From positions 124,001 to 188,000 of the forward strand of contig JACKAA010000002.1 in assembly GCA_020635275.1 (NCBI GenBank): a stretch of 64,000 nucleotides of DNA. The letters run 5' to 3'. The notes below the pieces were generated by a model, which worked only from the letters and a program-made list of their open reading frames with translations, did not search any database and was not told the origin of the DNA. Numbering within the stretch: position 1 is the stretch's first letter; each line of letters begins with the position of its first letter. Origin of the DNA: Ignavibacteriales bacterium (lineage in GTDB: Bacteria; Bacteroidota; Ignavibacteria; Ignavibacteriales; Melioribacteraceae). Made by a program: the position numbers and the translations under genes. Shown here piece by piece: positions 46,349 to 55,577 of this stretch.

Positions 46349-47653
46349 ATGGGCGGCAAAGCAATTTTATTAGTTGTGATTGGTTTTAGTTTAATGTTCT
46401 CTGTCGTAAATTTTAACTCTTCAAGTTTGACAACAAGAGCTGTTGAAAATCTTACAGAATATTATTCGGAAACGAATTTACATAATATAGCAGCTAGTGG
46501 AGCCAATATGGCCGCAAGTCAAGTTTTTCAAGATCCAACATGGACAGGCAGTTATTCAAGATTACCTTTCCAAGGTGGTTTTGTTGATATTGATGTAACC
46601 ACTTTTGCTGTTGATAAAATTAAAATAACTTCTCATTCCTATTTTTCAGGAATTTTTGATGGGGAATTTAGAGAAGATACTGCTCTTGTCAAAATAATTT
46701 TGCAGCCAAGCAGTTTTTCAAAATTCGGTTATTATACCAATAAATGGCCATCAAATGGATATTTAGTTACAGGAGATACAATTGACGGACCTTTTCACAC
46801 GCAGCAGACTTTAAATACTTTAGGTTCACCGGTTTTTACCGCAAAAGTTACAACTAAAGATGGAATAAATTCAGTTGGTAATAAATGGGGATTTGGTGCA
46901 GCAGATCCACAATTTCTTGGAGGATATGAAACACCTGTAGATATTCCATTTACATTAAATACATCTAAGTTAGATAACGCTGCAAATTATGCCGGAAAGT
47001 TATTCCAAGATCCTTCAGGTGATCCACTAGATGTAAGACTAGAATTTGTAGATGATGGCTCTTCAATAGGAAAAGTTAAATGGAGCACTAAAAAAACTTC
47101 AAGTTCAACTTGGTCAACTCCAATATTAGCTGATATGGACACCTTAGCTCCAAATGGAGTAATTTGGAATGATAAAGGAAATTTATATTTATCGGGAACA
47201 GTAAATGGAAAATATACAGTGGGAACTGCAAAAGATGGAAATAGCTATGGATATGTCTATCTAGAAGATGATATTATTTATAGAAAAGATCCCTTACAAT
47301 TTAATAATGGAACAACTTCTACAAATCCAGATTGTGATGATATGTTAGGAGTAGTAGCAGAAAAACAAGTTGTTGTAAAAAATAATGCAGCAAATCAATC
47401 AGATATTAATATTCATGCTTCATTATTTAATTATGACGGTGGAATTACCGTTGAAAGTTTAAATTCTTCATCGCCAAATATGGGAATTATGAGAATTCAT
47501 GGAGGACTAATTGAAAACGAAGCACAAACTACAGGATATACAACTGGAGCAGGTTATAATCAAGTAATTAAATTCGACAGAAGATTTCAAACTTCAACCC
47601 CACCTTATTTTCCTGCGACCGAACAGTATGAAATTGTTTCATGGTTTGAATAA
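46349..47653 (+). CDS. Pilin-like protein, cassette 1 X-type (PilX-like)
   Basis: 434 residues. Starts MGG followed by a hydrophobic helix (KAILLVVIGFSLMFSVVNF), then ASGANMAASQVFQD, a PilX-like surface. The body is a repeat-like beta region with DTIDGPFHTQQTL, DINIHASLF and a conserved closing VSWFE. PilX/GspK-type proteins cap the tip complex of minor pilins. Last of the cassette; followed by a 277-base gap with the next promoter. PilX assignment is by gene order and N-terminus. Confidence 0.7.
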   Translation: MGGKAILLVVIGFSLMFSVVNFNSSSLTTRAVENLTEYYSETNLHNIAASGANMAASQVFQDPTWTGSYSRLPFQGGFVDIDVTTFAVDKIKITSHSYFSGIFDGEFREDTALVKIILQPSSFSKFGYYTNKWPSNGYLVTGDTIDGPFHTQQTLNTLGSPVFTAKVTTKDGINSVGNKWGFGAADPQFLGGYETPVDIPFTLNTSKLDNAANYAGKLFQDPSGDPLDVRLEFVDDGSSIGKVKWSTKKTSSSTWSTPILADMDTLAPNGVIWNDKGNLYLSGTVNGKYTVGTAKDGNSYGYVYLEDDIIYRKDPLQFNNGTTSTNPDCDDMLGVVAEKQVVVKNNAANQSDINIHASLFNYDGGITVESLNSSSPNMGIMRIHGGLIENEAQTTGYTTGAGYNQVIKFDRRFQTSTPPYFPATEQYEIVSWFE

Positions 47654-47810
47654 GAAAAACGTGTAAAATTATTATTTCTCTTATATCAAGTACAATTTTT
47701 CTGTGTCATTTTGATACAATTTATAAAAATGAATATTGATCTATATCATTATCTGCCAATTCTAAAATCTCCTTTTAATCATAAATTACTCATACTTTAG
47801 AATTTGTAGA

Positions 47811-47827
47811 TTGGCACAAATTTCGAG
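47811..47827 (+). promoter_or_regulatory. Partial sigma54-like element before cassette 2
   Basis: TTGGCACAAATTTCGAG has a perfect -24 half (TGGCAC, GG at 47813-47814), but 10 bases on the -12 is GA rather than GC. ACCGATAA (47886-47893) lies between it and the first ATG. Degenerate or chance. Confidence 0.25.
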
Positions 47828-47885
47828 TGATAAATATCACAATATTAAATTATTTGAATTTACCACTTAATTAAGAATACAATTA

Positions 47886-47893
47886 ACCGATAA
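47886..47893 (+). promoter_or_regulatory. ACCGATAA motif before cassette 2
   Basis: One base from the ATCGATAA seen before cassettes 1 and 3 and the kinase module; 38 bases before the ATG at 47931. A TTAA lies 15 bases upstream (47867-47870), a three-of-four match to a sigma28 -35. Confidence 0.35.
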
Positions 47894-47930
47894 TTGATGT
47901 GAAGAATTATATTTTGATTTAGGAATTTTA

Positions 47931-48437
47931 ATGAATACTGGTCAAATGATGATTGGAATTGCAGCACTAGGTTTAGTAACATTTACCGTGCTCAATTTTA
48001 ACAGAGGATCTATTAATACTCAAGACGCGTTAATTTATAACAAAGAGTTCATACTAGCCACAACAATTGCTCAATCAGTTTTAGATGAAGTTAGCGGAAA
48101 GGCATTTGATGAAGAAATTGTTGAAGGCAATGATATTTTTTCTGCAAGTGACTTTTCAAATAAACTAGAAGCAGATCCGGGTGAGGTTTATCCAAATTTT
48201 GATGATGTAGATGATTTCAATAACTATACAAGAACTGATTCGATTCCACAAATGGGAGTATTTGATATTTCTGTTTCAGTAGATTGGATGTCAGACGGAT
48301 TAGTAAAAACAATTTCTAAAACATATAATAAAAATGTAACAATAAGAGTTACTAGTCCTGCATTAACTAACTTTTTTACTGAAAAGCAGGATACTATTGT
48401 ATTAACAAGTTTATTCAGTCAATGGATTTTATTATAA
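47931..48437 (+). CDS. Pilin-like protein, cassette 2 V-type
   Basis: 168 residues, clearly related to the cassette 1 V protein: MNTG then a hydrophobic helix (QMMIGIAALGLVTFTVLNF), AFDEE (58-62) and FDDVDDFNNY (90-99), and a closing beta strand region. Its stop codon is immediately followed by the W-type start, so the pair is coupled. Together with the other V-type proteins it shows the cassette was copied and kept. Confidence 0.7.
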   Translation: MNTGQMMIGIAALGLVTFTVLNFNRGSINTQDALIYNKEFILATTIAQSVLDEVSGKAFDEEIVEGNDIFSASDFSNKLEADPGEVYPNFDDVDDFNNYTRTDSIPQMGVFDISVSVDWMSDGLVKTISKTYNKNVTIRVTSPALTNFFTEKQDTIVLTSLFSQWILL

Positions 48438-49073
48438 ATGGGATTTTCAACTTTACTTGATATAGTAGGAGCAACTATTATTGGTGGATTGATGCTGCTG
48501 TCAATTCATCAACTAAATCAATCAGCTTCGGAAAATTCAAGTCACTACAATGGTGATCTAATATCTCAACAAAATTTAGTTTCTATTGTTGAATTGCTTG
48601 AACACGATTTTACACGAATTGGATACTGCGAAAATGTGGATAGTATGGTATCTCCAGAAGATATGATTTTAGCAGCTGATTCAACCAGCATAACATTTTT
48701 GACAGATTTAGCACAAAGTGCATCAAATTTTAGAGGCAACGGAATACCTGATAAACTAGTATATGAACTTGGCCCAGATGTAAATGAAACTCCAAATCCC
48801 AACGACAAAATTCTTTATAGATATATTAAAGGCACAACAAAGGATGCCAGCAATTTAGGCATAACGCAGTTTAGAATTCATTATTTTGATAATATGAGCA
48901 ATCTATTACCACATCCAATTGATACGAAAAAAATTGCTTATATGCAGATTGATCTTAAAGTTGAAGACTGTTATGGTTACGATACGGCTAATTCAGAAAA
49001 AACAGATTTAGAAAAATTTCCGACTGTTTTTTGGCGTCAAATAAGAATGGCAACAAAAAATATGAATAGGTGA
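48438..49073 (+). CDS. Pilin-like protein, cassette 2 W-type
   Basis: 211 residues. Starts MG then FSTLLDIVGATIIGGLMLLSI, again like a mature prepilin helix with Asp near position 6. VELLEHDFTRIGYCEN, ITFLTDLAQSA, NPNDKILYR and LGITQFRIHYF match cassette 1 W. The X-type gene begins 4 bases after its stop. Confidence 0.72.
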   Translation: MGFSTLLDIVGATIIGGLMLLSIHQLNQSASENSSHYNGDLISQQNLVSIVELLEHDFTRIGYCENVDSMVSPEDMILAADSTSITFLTDLAQSASNFRGNGIPDKLVYELGPDVNETPNPNDKILYRYIKGTTKDASNLGITQFRIHYFDNMSNLLPHPIDTKKIAYMQIDLKVEDCYGYDTANSEKTDLEKFPTVFWRQIRMATKNMNR

Positions 49074-49077
49074 TAAA

Positions 49078-50301
49078 ATGGGTGGAAAAGCAGCTTTACT
49101 TTTAATTTTAGGATTTAGTTCAATAATGTTAATTGTTGGATTAAATATGAACCGTGTTTCAACAAGTGCAGTTGATAATTCTACTGGTTATTATGAAATG
49201 CAAGCTGCAACTGAAATTGCGCGTAGTGGAATTAATTTAGCTACCAGCAACCTTTCCAGAGATCATGGATGGGATGCAAGCGGATCTCCATATAGTTATA
49301 ATGGTTCCAACAATTTAAATATTTCAGTACAAGATTCAAGTGGTATAAAAATAGTTACATCTGTAGGACATTTTGAAGATAAGACAAAACTAATTGAAGT
49401 AAAAATAGAATTGGCTAGTTTTTCTGAATACGCATATTTCTCTGATGTTGAAGGAAATATTTGGTGGACAGCAGATGATTCTGTTTGGGGACCTTTTCAT
49501 ACCAACGATGATATTCAAGTTGAAGGCCATCCATATTTTAACGGACCACGAACTTCACATGGTGGAGTAATGAAATATTATACAAGCAAAGCTGCAGATG
49601 AGCCAACCATAATGGGGACTTATTTACCAGGGACAACACTGGCGCTTCCTACTGATGGAGCCGCTAATTTAAAGAATCCAGCAAGTGCTGGAGGTTATGT
49701 TTTTACGGGACAAAGTGAAGTCTTTCTTGAATTTGCTGGTGATAGTATTAGGTATAAATATAACAGCGGTGATCCTTATACTACTGTTTTAGCTACTGAT
49801 TTAGCTTCAAATAAAATGATTTATGTGGAAGATGGAGATTTACGCATCCAAGGAACTGTAAAAGGTGAATGGTCAATAGGTACAAATCAAGATGTTTATA
49901 TAGACAATGATATTGTTTATTCTGATATTCCCGACTATAAAGATAAATATGATCCTTCAAATGATTTATTAGGTATAATTGCAGAAGATGATGTTATTAT
50001 TACAGACAATACAGCAAATAGATCTGATGTTAATATCCATGCAGCAATTTACAGTGAAACCGGAAGCTTTACAGCTGAAAAATATAATGTTAGACCCGTT
50101 AGCGGTACAATACATTTAATTGGTGGTATTACTCAGAAATCAAGAGGTCCTGTCGGAACCTTTAAAACTACTTACTCTGGAACAACACCTAAGACGGGTT
50201 TTAGTGAAAAGGATTATAAATACGATAGTAGATTGTTAAGAATGGTGCCTCCATATTTTCCTAGCACAAATACATTTAAAGTGCTATCCTGGTTGGAATA
50301 A
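49078..50301 (+). CDS. Pilin-like protein, cassette 2 X-type
   Basis: 407 residues. MGG plus hydrophobic helix (KAALLLILGFSSIMLIVGL), then ATEIARSGINLATSNLSRDH, VWGPFHTNDDIQVEG, DVNIHAAIY and the closing LSWLE. It aligns end to end with the cassette 1 X protein. Last gene of cassette 2 and followed by a hairpin terminator. Confidence 0.72.
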   Translation: MGGKAALLLILGFSSIMLIVGLNMNRVSTSAVDNSTGYYEMQAATEIARSGINLATSNLSRDHGWDASGSPYSYNGSNNLNISVQDSSGIKIVTSVGHFEDKTKLIEVKIELASFSEYAYFSDVEGNIWWTADDSVWGPFHTNDDIQVEGHPYFNGPRTSHGGVMKYYTSKAADEPTIMGTYLPGTTLALPTDGAANLKNPASAGGYVFTGQSEVFLEFAGDSIRYKYNSGDPYTTVLATDLASNKMIYVEDGDLRIQGTVKGEWSIGTNQDVYIDNDIVYSDIPDYKDKYDPSNDLLGIIAEDDVIITDNTANRSDVNIHAAIYSETGSFTAEKYNVRPVSGTIHLIGGITQKSRGPVGTFKTTYSGTTPKTGFSEKDYKYDSRLLRMVPPYFPSTNTFKVLSWLE

Positions 50302-50346
50302 AAATTTTAAAACAATTTAGATTTATCCTATTTTAAGCTCTCCAAA

Positions 50347-50368
50347 AAGATTTTACTAATAAAATCTT
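50347..50368 (+). terminator. Hairpin after cassette 2
   Basis: AAGATTTTA (50347-50355) and TAAAATCTT (50360-50368) form a perfect 9-pair stem with a CTAA loop, 46 bases after the X-type stop. A T run (TTTTT) follows about 9 bases later. Confidence 0.5.
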
Positions 50369-50467
50369 AGTGCCAATTTTTGTAATTCCATTCACAAAAT
50401 ATTCGGCTTTATAAACTATTTATTTTATTGATTTATAATAATTTAATATCAATTTATTATAAATAAC

Positions 50468-50475
50468 ATCGATAA
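50468..50475 (+). promoter_or_regulatory. ATCGATAA motif before the kinase module
   Basis: Same octamer as at 45103 and 55509, 22 bases before the ATG at 50498. The base group 15 bases upstream is TCAA (50449-50452), three of four to TAAA. Confidence 0.35.
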
Positions 50476-50497
50476 TTACTTAAAAATCCCTTAAAGT

Positions 50498-51955
50498 ATG
50501 AAAAAGAAAATTTTTATATCCCTCAAGTATAAACTGACAATTGTTACAACTCTTCTGTTAGCAGTAATATCAATATTCATTTATTTCTACTTCCCCATGA
50601 AATTTAAAGCTGAAAGATTAAGCAGTTTACAGGACAAGGCAAATTCAATTGCAAAAATTGCCGCTTATGGAGTTTCTTCCGGTAAATATTATGAAGACTA
50701 TGACAACTCTGAAGAAGAAATGGAAAAGCTGATAAACAACGAAGAAATTCGTTATGTTATGATAACCATGGAAGATTCAACTTTTTATGAATTTAATTCA
50801 TTTACAGCAGTAATAAATGAATATCAAAACAATGAAGAATTTATATCTGACAAATATGAAATTATGAAAGCATACGCACCAATAATTATTTCTGATAAAA
50901 AAGTCGGTGATATTTATATGGGCTTCTCTCTTTCAACGGTTTACGACAAAATAGCGGAACTTCAAACAAATATTGGTTTAGTTAGCTTGCTGTTATTCTT
51001 AGTCGGATCACTTGTTGTTTACTTTATCGGCAAATTATTTACTCAACCGCTTACCAAAGTTGTTTCGGCTGTTAATAAAATTTCAGAAGGTGATTATTCA
51101 CAAAAACTTGAAATTATTTCTCGCGATGAAGTGGGATTTCTTGCAAATTCATTTAATGAAATGGTAGATAAAATTGCCAACAGCAGACATGAAATGAATA
51201 AAATAAATAAGGAACTGGAAAACAGAATTAAGGAAAGAACTAAAGAACTTGAAACTGCATTAAAATCATTACAAAAAGAAAACATAGAAAGAAAAAAAGC
51301 AGAAATTGAAATCAGTAAATCTTTACATGAAAAAGAAGTATTACTTAAAGAAATTCATCACAGAGTAAAAAACAATTTACAAATTGTATCTAGCTTATTT
51401 TTCTTTCAAAGCAAGCAGCTAACCGATCCTAAAATAATTGATATGTTTAGGGATGGTCAAAACAGAGTAAAATCTATGGCTCTTATTCATGAAAAATTAT
51501 ATCAATCGGGAGATTTGGCAAATATAGATTTTAACGAATATGTAAAAAAACTTACAAACTTTTTATTTCAATCATTTGGTGTTAATCAACATAAAATCAG
51601 ATTAAAAAATAATATTAATAGGGTTGAGTTGAGTGTTGATACAGCTGTTCCTTGCGGTTTAATAATTAATGAATTGATTTCTAACTCGCTAAAACATGGT
51701 TTGAAAGATGTTGAAATTGGTGAAATTAGAATTGATATGGGATATGATGAAAATAGAAGAATAATTCTCAAAGTAAGTGATAACGGAAAAGGAATGCCAA
51801 AGGATTTTGATATTGAAAAATCTGAATCACTTGGTTTACGCTTAGTTAATAATTTAACACTTCAACTAAATGGTAAGGTTGAATATTTTGTTAATAATGG
51901 AACTATGGTAAAAATAAATTTTCCTGATCCAAATATGTTAAAGAAGGTAAGCTAG
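50498..51955 (+). CDS. Periplasmic-sensing histidine kinase, HisKA_2 type
   Basis: 485 residues. Two membrane helices (about 10-33 and 158-180) enclose a periplasmic sensor; a HAMP linker follows (about 182-230), a coiled coil, then HisKA_2 with KEIHHRVKNNLQIVSSL and HATPase_c with DNGKGMP (G1) and ESLGLRLVNNL (G2). All boxes look intact. HisKA_2 kinases usually act on stand-alone or ANTAR-type receivers; the next gene (4 bases later) starts with a receiver. Set between pilin-like cassettes 2 and 3, so it is likely to govern them. Confidence 0.9.
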   Translation: MKKKIFISLKYKLTIVTTLLLAVISIFIYFYFPMKFKAERLSSLQDKANSIAKIAAYGVSSGKYYEDYDNSEEEMEKLINNEEIRYVMITMEDSTFYEFNSFTAVINEYQNNEEFISDKYEIMKAYAPIIISDKKVGDIYMGFSLSTVYDKIAELQTNIGLVSLLLFLVGSLVVYFIGKLFTQPLTKVVSAVNKISEGDYSQKLEIISRDEVGFLANSFNEMVDKIANSRHEMNKINKELENRIKERTKELETALKSLQKENIERKKAEIEISKSLHEKEVLLKEIHHRVKNNLQIVSSLFFFQSKQLTDPKIIDMFRDGQNRVKSMALIHEKLYQSGDLANIDFNEYVKKLTNFLFQSFGVNQHKIRLKNNINRVELSVDTAVPCGLIINELISNSLKHGLKDVEIGEIRIDMGYDENRRIILKVSDNGKGMPKDFDIEKSESLGLRLVNNLTLQLNGKVEYFVNNGTMVKINFPDPNMLKKVS

Positions 51956-51959
51956 TTTA

Positions 51960-53510
51960 ATGAATAAAGCTCGAATTCTTGTAGTTGAAGATGAGATTAT
52001 TATTGCAATGGAAATTGCCGATCGTCTTAAAGAGATGGGTTATGAAATTGTAAGAATTGTGCCCGATAGCGAAATGGCATTAAAGACTGCTATTGAACAA
52101 AAGCCTGATCTTATATTAATGGATATAATGTTGCCCGGAAATGTTGATGGTATTGAAACCACGGCTCAAATTCATGCTAAAATTGATATTCCTGTAATTT
52201 ATTTAACAGCCAATGCTGATAAATCCACTTTAGAGCGAGCTAAATCTTCAGATGCATTCGGATACTTAATAAAACCATTTGAAGAAAAGGAACTTAATTC
52301 AACTATTGAAATGGCTTTATATAAACATCGAATGGAAATAAAATTAAAGGAAAGTGAAGCAAGGTTTAAGGGACTTGTTGAAAATTCTTCAATTGGAATT
52401 TTCAGGATTGATAGTGAAGGTAAAATTTTACATGCAAATCCAACATTTGTGAATCTTTTGGGTTACAAAAACTTTAACGAAATAAAAAATAATAAATTTG
52501 AAAATTATATAATTGGAGGAGCAGAAAAGTATTCTGAAATCTTAGATGAAATAAATGAAAAGAAACAAATTGCTAGGTGTCAATTTGAAATTAAAATAAA
52601 AGATAAAGAGAATATTTTTGTGAGCTTAAACGGCAAGAGTTTTGATCAAGGAATTGATGATACTTATTTTGACGGCACAATTGAGGATATAACAATTCAA
52701 TTGAAATATGAAGATCAATTAATTAAAGCAAAAGAAATAGCTGAGCAAGCTGATCAAATTAAATCAGATTTTCTTGCTGGAATGTCACATGAAATTAGAA
52801 CACCAATTAATACAATACTGAATTATTCTTCTTTGCTTAGTGAAGAATTAAAGAAAAATGAAAATAATAATTACGATGATATTTTTACTTCAATACAATT
52901 AGGCAGTAAAAGATTAATTAGAACAATTGATTCAATTCTTAATATGGCTCAACTTCAAGCAGGTTCTTTTAATGTTTTTAAAACAAAAATAAATTTAGTA
53001 GAAGAAGTTTTTAACAATTTATTAGAGGAATTTAATTTTCTAGCTGAAAAAAAAGGTATTGACCTAAATTTGAATGTTGTTGCGGAACATACAAATATCC
53101 TTGGTGATCAATATTCACTAAAACAGTTATTTATTAGTGTTATTGATAACAGCTTAAAATATACTGAACAAGGAGACATTAATATAAATATTTACAATGA
53201 TGCCGAAGGTACTTTATCCATAGCAATTGAAGATACGGGCAAATCACTTCCGGAAGATTTATTAAATAATTTTATTGAAAATTCAGTTGAACAAGTAGAT
53301 AAGGTTTCTAACTTGATTGAAGGAAATGGGTTGTGTTTAAGTTTGATAAAAAAATATTGTGAAATAAATGGAGCCTTTCTAAAAGTTACAAATAAAAAAG
53401 GCGGCGGAACAAAATACACAGTAAAATTTGATCAGACAAAAATTAGAAATAAAACTATTGGCAAAAATGTTGAAAAGACAAGATCATTAGATAGCCAGGA
53501 TATGAGATAA
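51960..53510 (+). CDS. Receiver-PAS-kinase hybrid with degenerate ATP-binding motifs
   Basis: 516 residues. A receiver domain (1-125; phospho-acceptor D55, Lys in LIKPF) precedes a PAS domain (about 130-245), HisKA with a normal H-box MSHEIRTPINTI (His277), and HATPase_c with N-box SVIDNSLKY. The G1 box is DTGKSL where DTGIGI is usual, and the G2 box is GNGLCLS where GTGLGLS is usual, so ATP binding or turnover may be weak. Its kinase half is a paralogue of the next protein. Probably receives phosphate from the HisKA_2 kinase upstream. Confidence 0.85.
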   Translation: MNKARILVVEDEIIIAMEIADRLKEMGYEIVRIVPDSEMALKTAIEQKPDLILMDIMLPGNVDGIETTAQIHAKIDIPVIYLTANADKSTLERAKSSDAFGYLIKPFEEKELNSTIEMALYKHRMEIKLKESEARFKGLVENSSIGIFRIDSEGKILHANPTFVNLLGYKNFNEIKNNKFENYIIGGAEKYSEILDEINEKKQIARCQFEIKIKDKENIFVSLNGKSFDQGIDDTYFDGTIEDITIQLKYEDQLIKAKEIAEQADQIKSDFLAGMSHEIRTPINTILNYSSLLSEELKKNENNNYDDIFTSIQLGSKRLIRTIDSILNMAQLQAGSFNVFKTKINLVEEVFNNLLEEFNFLAEKKGIDLNLNVVAEHTNILGDQYSLKQLFISVIDNSLKYTEQGDININIYNDAEGTLSIAIEDTGKSLPEDLLNNFIENSVEQVDKVSNLIEGNGLCLSLIKKYCEINGAFLKVTNKKGGGTKYTVKFDQTKIRNKTIGKNVEKTRSLDSQDMR

Positions 53511-55408
53511 TGAAACCAAAAATATTTAATTCACTTAAAATTCAACTATTTCTAACGCTATCACTAATAACGTCTTCCGTTATTCTCATAATTTTTTATT
53601 TCATTTATAATGATATTGGTGATAATCAAATTGATAGTTTAAAAGATAATATTGAAATATTAGGTCAAATAACTGAACCCAATGTTTCAAAAAATGTTTT
53701 TAATAATCATCTGAAAGAAGTTAATAGCCAATTAGATATAATCAAAAATAACAAATCAATTGACTATTTGATTTTAAAATCGGTCAGGAATAAAATTTAC
53801 TACCAATATAATATTGAGAAAGCAATTGAGAATGATTATACAATAAGTAATTTTGGAAATTTTTCTGAAAGCGATTCTTTAATAAAATTCAGCAGAGTAA
53901 TTTCTTTTGATAATAAAACAATCGGCACATTATTCTTGGGATATAACTTAAGAGAATTTAATTCAAAAGTTGATGTACTGAAATCAAGACATATCAAAAT
54001 TTTTGCTATTATACTTTTCTTTGACTTTGTAATTGTTTTTATAGTAGTTTCTATCTTTTTCGATCCAATTAATAATGTTATAAAAAATCTTAAAAATCTC
54101 CGTAAAGAAAATTATTTGAATAAACTTGATATTCAGAGAAAGGATGAAATAGGATATATTTATTCGACAGTTGACGTTCTTATTGATTGGGTATATAAAC
54201 TTCAAAAAGCTAACGGACAAAATGCCAATTATTATGAGGACAATTCAATTGGTAAAAAAACTGATTTACTAAACACGGAGGATGGTTTTAACAGTCTGTA
54301 CGAAAATGCAAACATCGGTGTTTATAGGCTTTCTCCAAAAGGTGAAATTATTTTAGCAAATCCAGCATTGATAAATTTGCTTGGATATAACAATTTAACT
54401 GAATTAGTAATTCATAAAAGTTCAATAAAAGGTAAAGAAGATCCAATTAGTAAAGCTCATTTTTTTAAAGCTGTAAATAAAGACGGTTACGCTAAAGGAT
54501 ATGAACAAATTTGGACAAAAAAAGATGGATCAAAAGTATATATAAGTGAAAGTGCAAGAGCTGTTAAAGATAAATTGGATAAAATAATTTTTTATGATGT
54601 GATAGTTGAAGATGTTAGCTCAAATAAATTTCAAGAAAATAAAAAGGAAATTATTTCAGAAAATATTAATGATAAGCAAAAAATGAAGAATGAACTTATT
54701 TCACAAATGTCAAAAGAAATAAGATCGCCAATAAATAATATTATTAGTTACACTCAACTTTTGGAAGATGAATTATACGGCAAAGTTCCTAAAGAATTAC
54801 AAGAAAGTTTTGAGAAAATTCGGAATGGTAGTAAAAAAATAATGAATTCAATTGATCCTATTTCAAATATCCAAAAGTTGGATAATGGCGAATTTGATTC
54901 TTTTAAAACTAAAATTAATTTAGTTGATGACATATTCCAAACTCTATTTGATGAATATAATCTTATAGCTCAAAAAAAGGGATTGGAATTAAATTTGAAT
55001 GTTTTTGCAGATCATACAAGTATTCTTGGAGATTTAAGTTCAGTAAACCAATTGTTTGTTAATATAATTGATAATAGTATTAAATATACAATTCAAGGTT
55101 ATATCAACATCAATTTATTCTTTGATTCTGAAGGAATTTTATCAGTCACTATTGAAGATACCGGAATTGGTATTTCTGAACAAATGATACCAACATTATT
55201 TGAATCAAAAATTGAGGTAGATAATAAATCTTCGGCAAATATTGATAAAATTGGACAAGGTCTAGCATTAGCTAAAAAATATTGTGATCTGAATAATGCA
55301 TCGATTAAAGTTGTAAGTAAAAAAGGCGGCGGTACAAAAATTACTGTTAAGTTCCCATTAACTAAAAAGCAAACCGAATCATCACATAAACTTAATAAAG
55401 TTAGTTAG
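53510..55408 (+). CDS. Mosaic sensor kinase lacking the phospho-acceptor histidine
   Basis: 632 residues. Membrane helices near 10-32 and 162-183 with a periplasmic sensor resembling that of the 485-residue kinase, then HAMP (about 185-230), PAS (about 255-370), and a HisKA/HATPase_c half resembling that of the 516-residue protein. The H-box reads QMSKEIRSPINNI: Lys402 (codon AAA at 54713) replaces the histidine. The ATPase keeps the N-box NIIDNSIKY and G1 EDTGIGIS, but G2 is GQGLALA. It overlaps the previous gene by one base. A scaffold, or an ATP-using partner of the 516-residue protein, is possible. Confidence 0.85.
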   Translation: MKPKIFNSLKIQLFLTLSLITSSVILIIFYFIYNDIGDNQIDSLKDNIEILGQITEPNVSKNVFNNHLKEVNSQLDIIKNNKSIDYLILKSVRNKIYYQYNIEKAIENDYTISNFGNFSESDSLIKFSRVISFDNKTIGTLFLGYNLREFNSKVDVLKSRHIKIFAIILFFDFVIVFIVVSIFFDPINNVIKNLKNLRKENYLNKLDIQRKDEIGYIYSTVDVLIDWVYKLQKANGQNANYYEDNSIGKKTDLLNTEDGFNSLYENANIGVYRLSPKGEIILANPALINLLGYNNLTELVIHKSSIKGKEDPISKAHFFKAVNKDGYAKGYEQIWTKKDGSKVYISESARAVKDKLDKIIFYDVIVEDVSSNKFQENKKEIISENINDKQKMKNELISQMSKEIRSPINNIISYTQLLEDELYGKVPKELQESFEKIRNGSKKIMNSIDPISNIQKLDNGEFDSFKTKINLVDDIFQTLFDEYNLIAQKKGLELNLNVFADHTSILGDLSSVNQLFVNIIDNSIKYTIQGYININLFFDSEGILSVTIEDTGIGISEQMIPTLFESKIEVDNKSSANIDKIGQGLALAKKYCDLNNASIKVVSKKGGGTKITVKFPLTKKQTESSHKLNKVS

Positions 55409-55508
55409 AATAATCTCATTGTTTCAATTTTAATGTTGATTTAATTGAATGAACATAAAATTTGAAATTTATTTTCATCTCAAAATCGTTTAACTCACAA
55501 AATCCAGA

Positions 55509-55516
55509 ATCGATAA
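55509..55516 (+). promoter_or_regulatory. ATCGATAA motif before cassette 3
   Basis: Same octamer as at 45103 and 50468, 62 bases before the ATG at 55578. TTAA lies 15 bases upstream (55490-55493). A perfect palindrome GTCTTTAAAGAC (55533-55544) lies between it and the ATG. Confidence 0.35.
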
Positions 55517-55577
55517 TATAATGTTGAAATATGTCTTTAAAGACTAATTTGTTTTAGAATATTTAAAACTTAAATCG

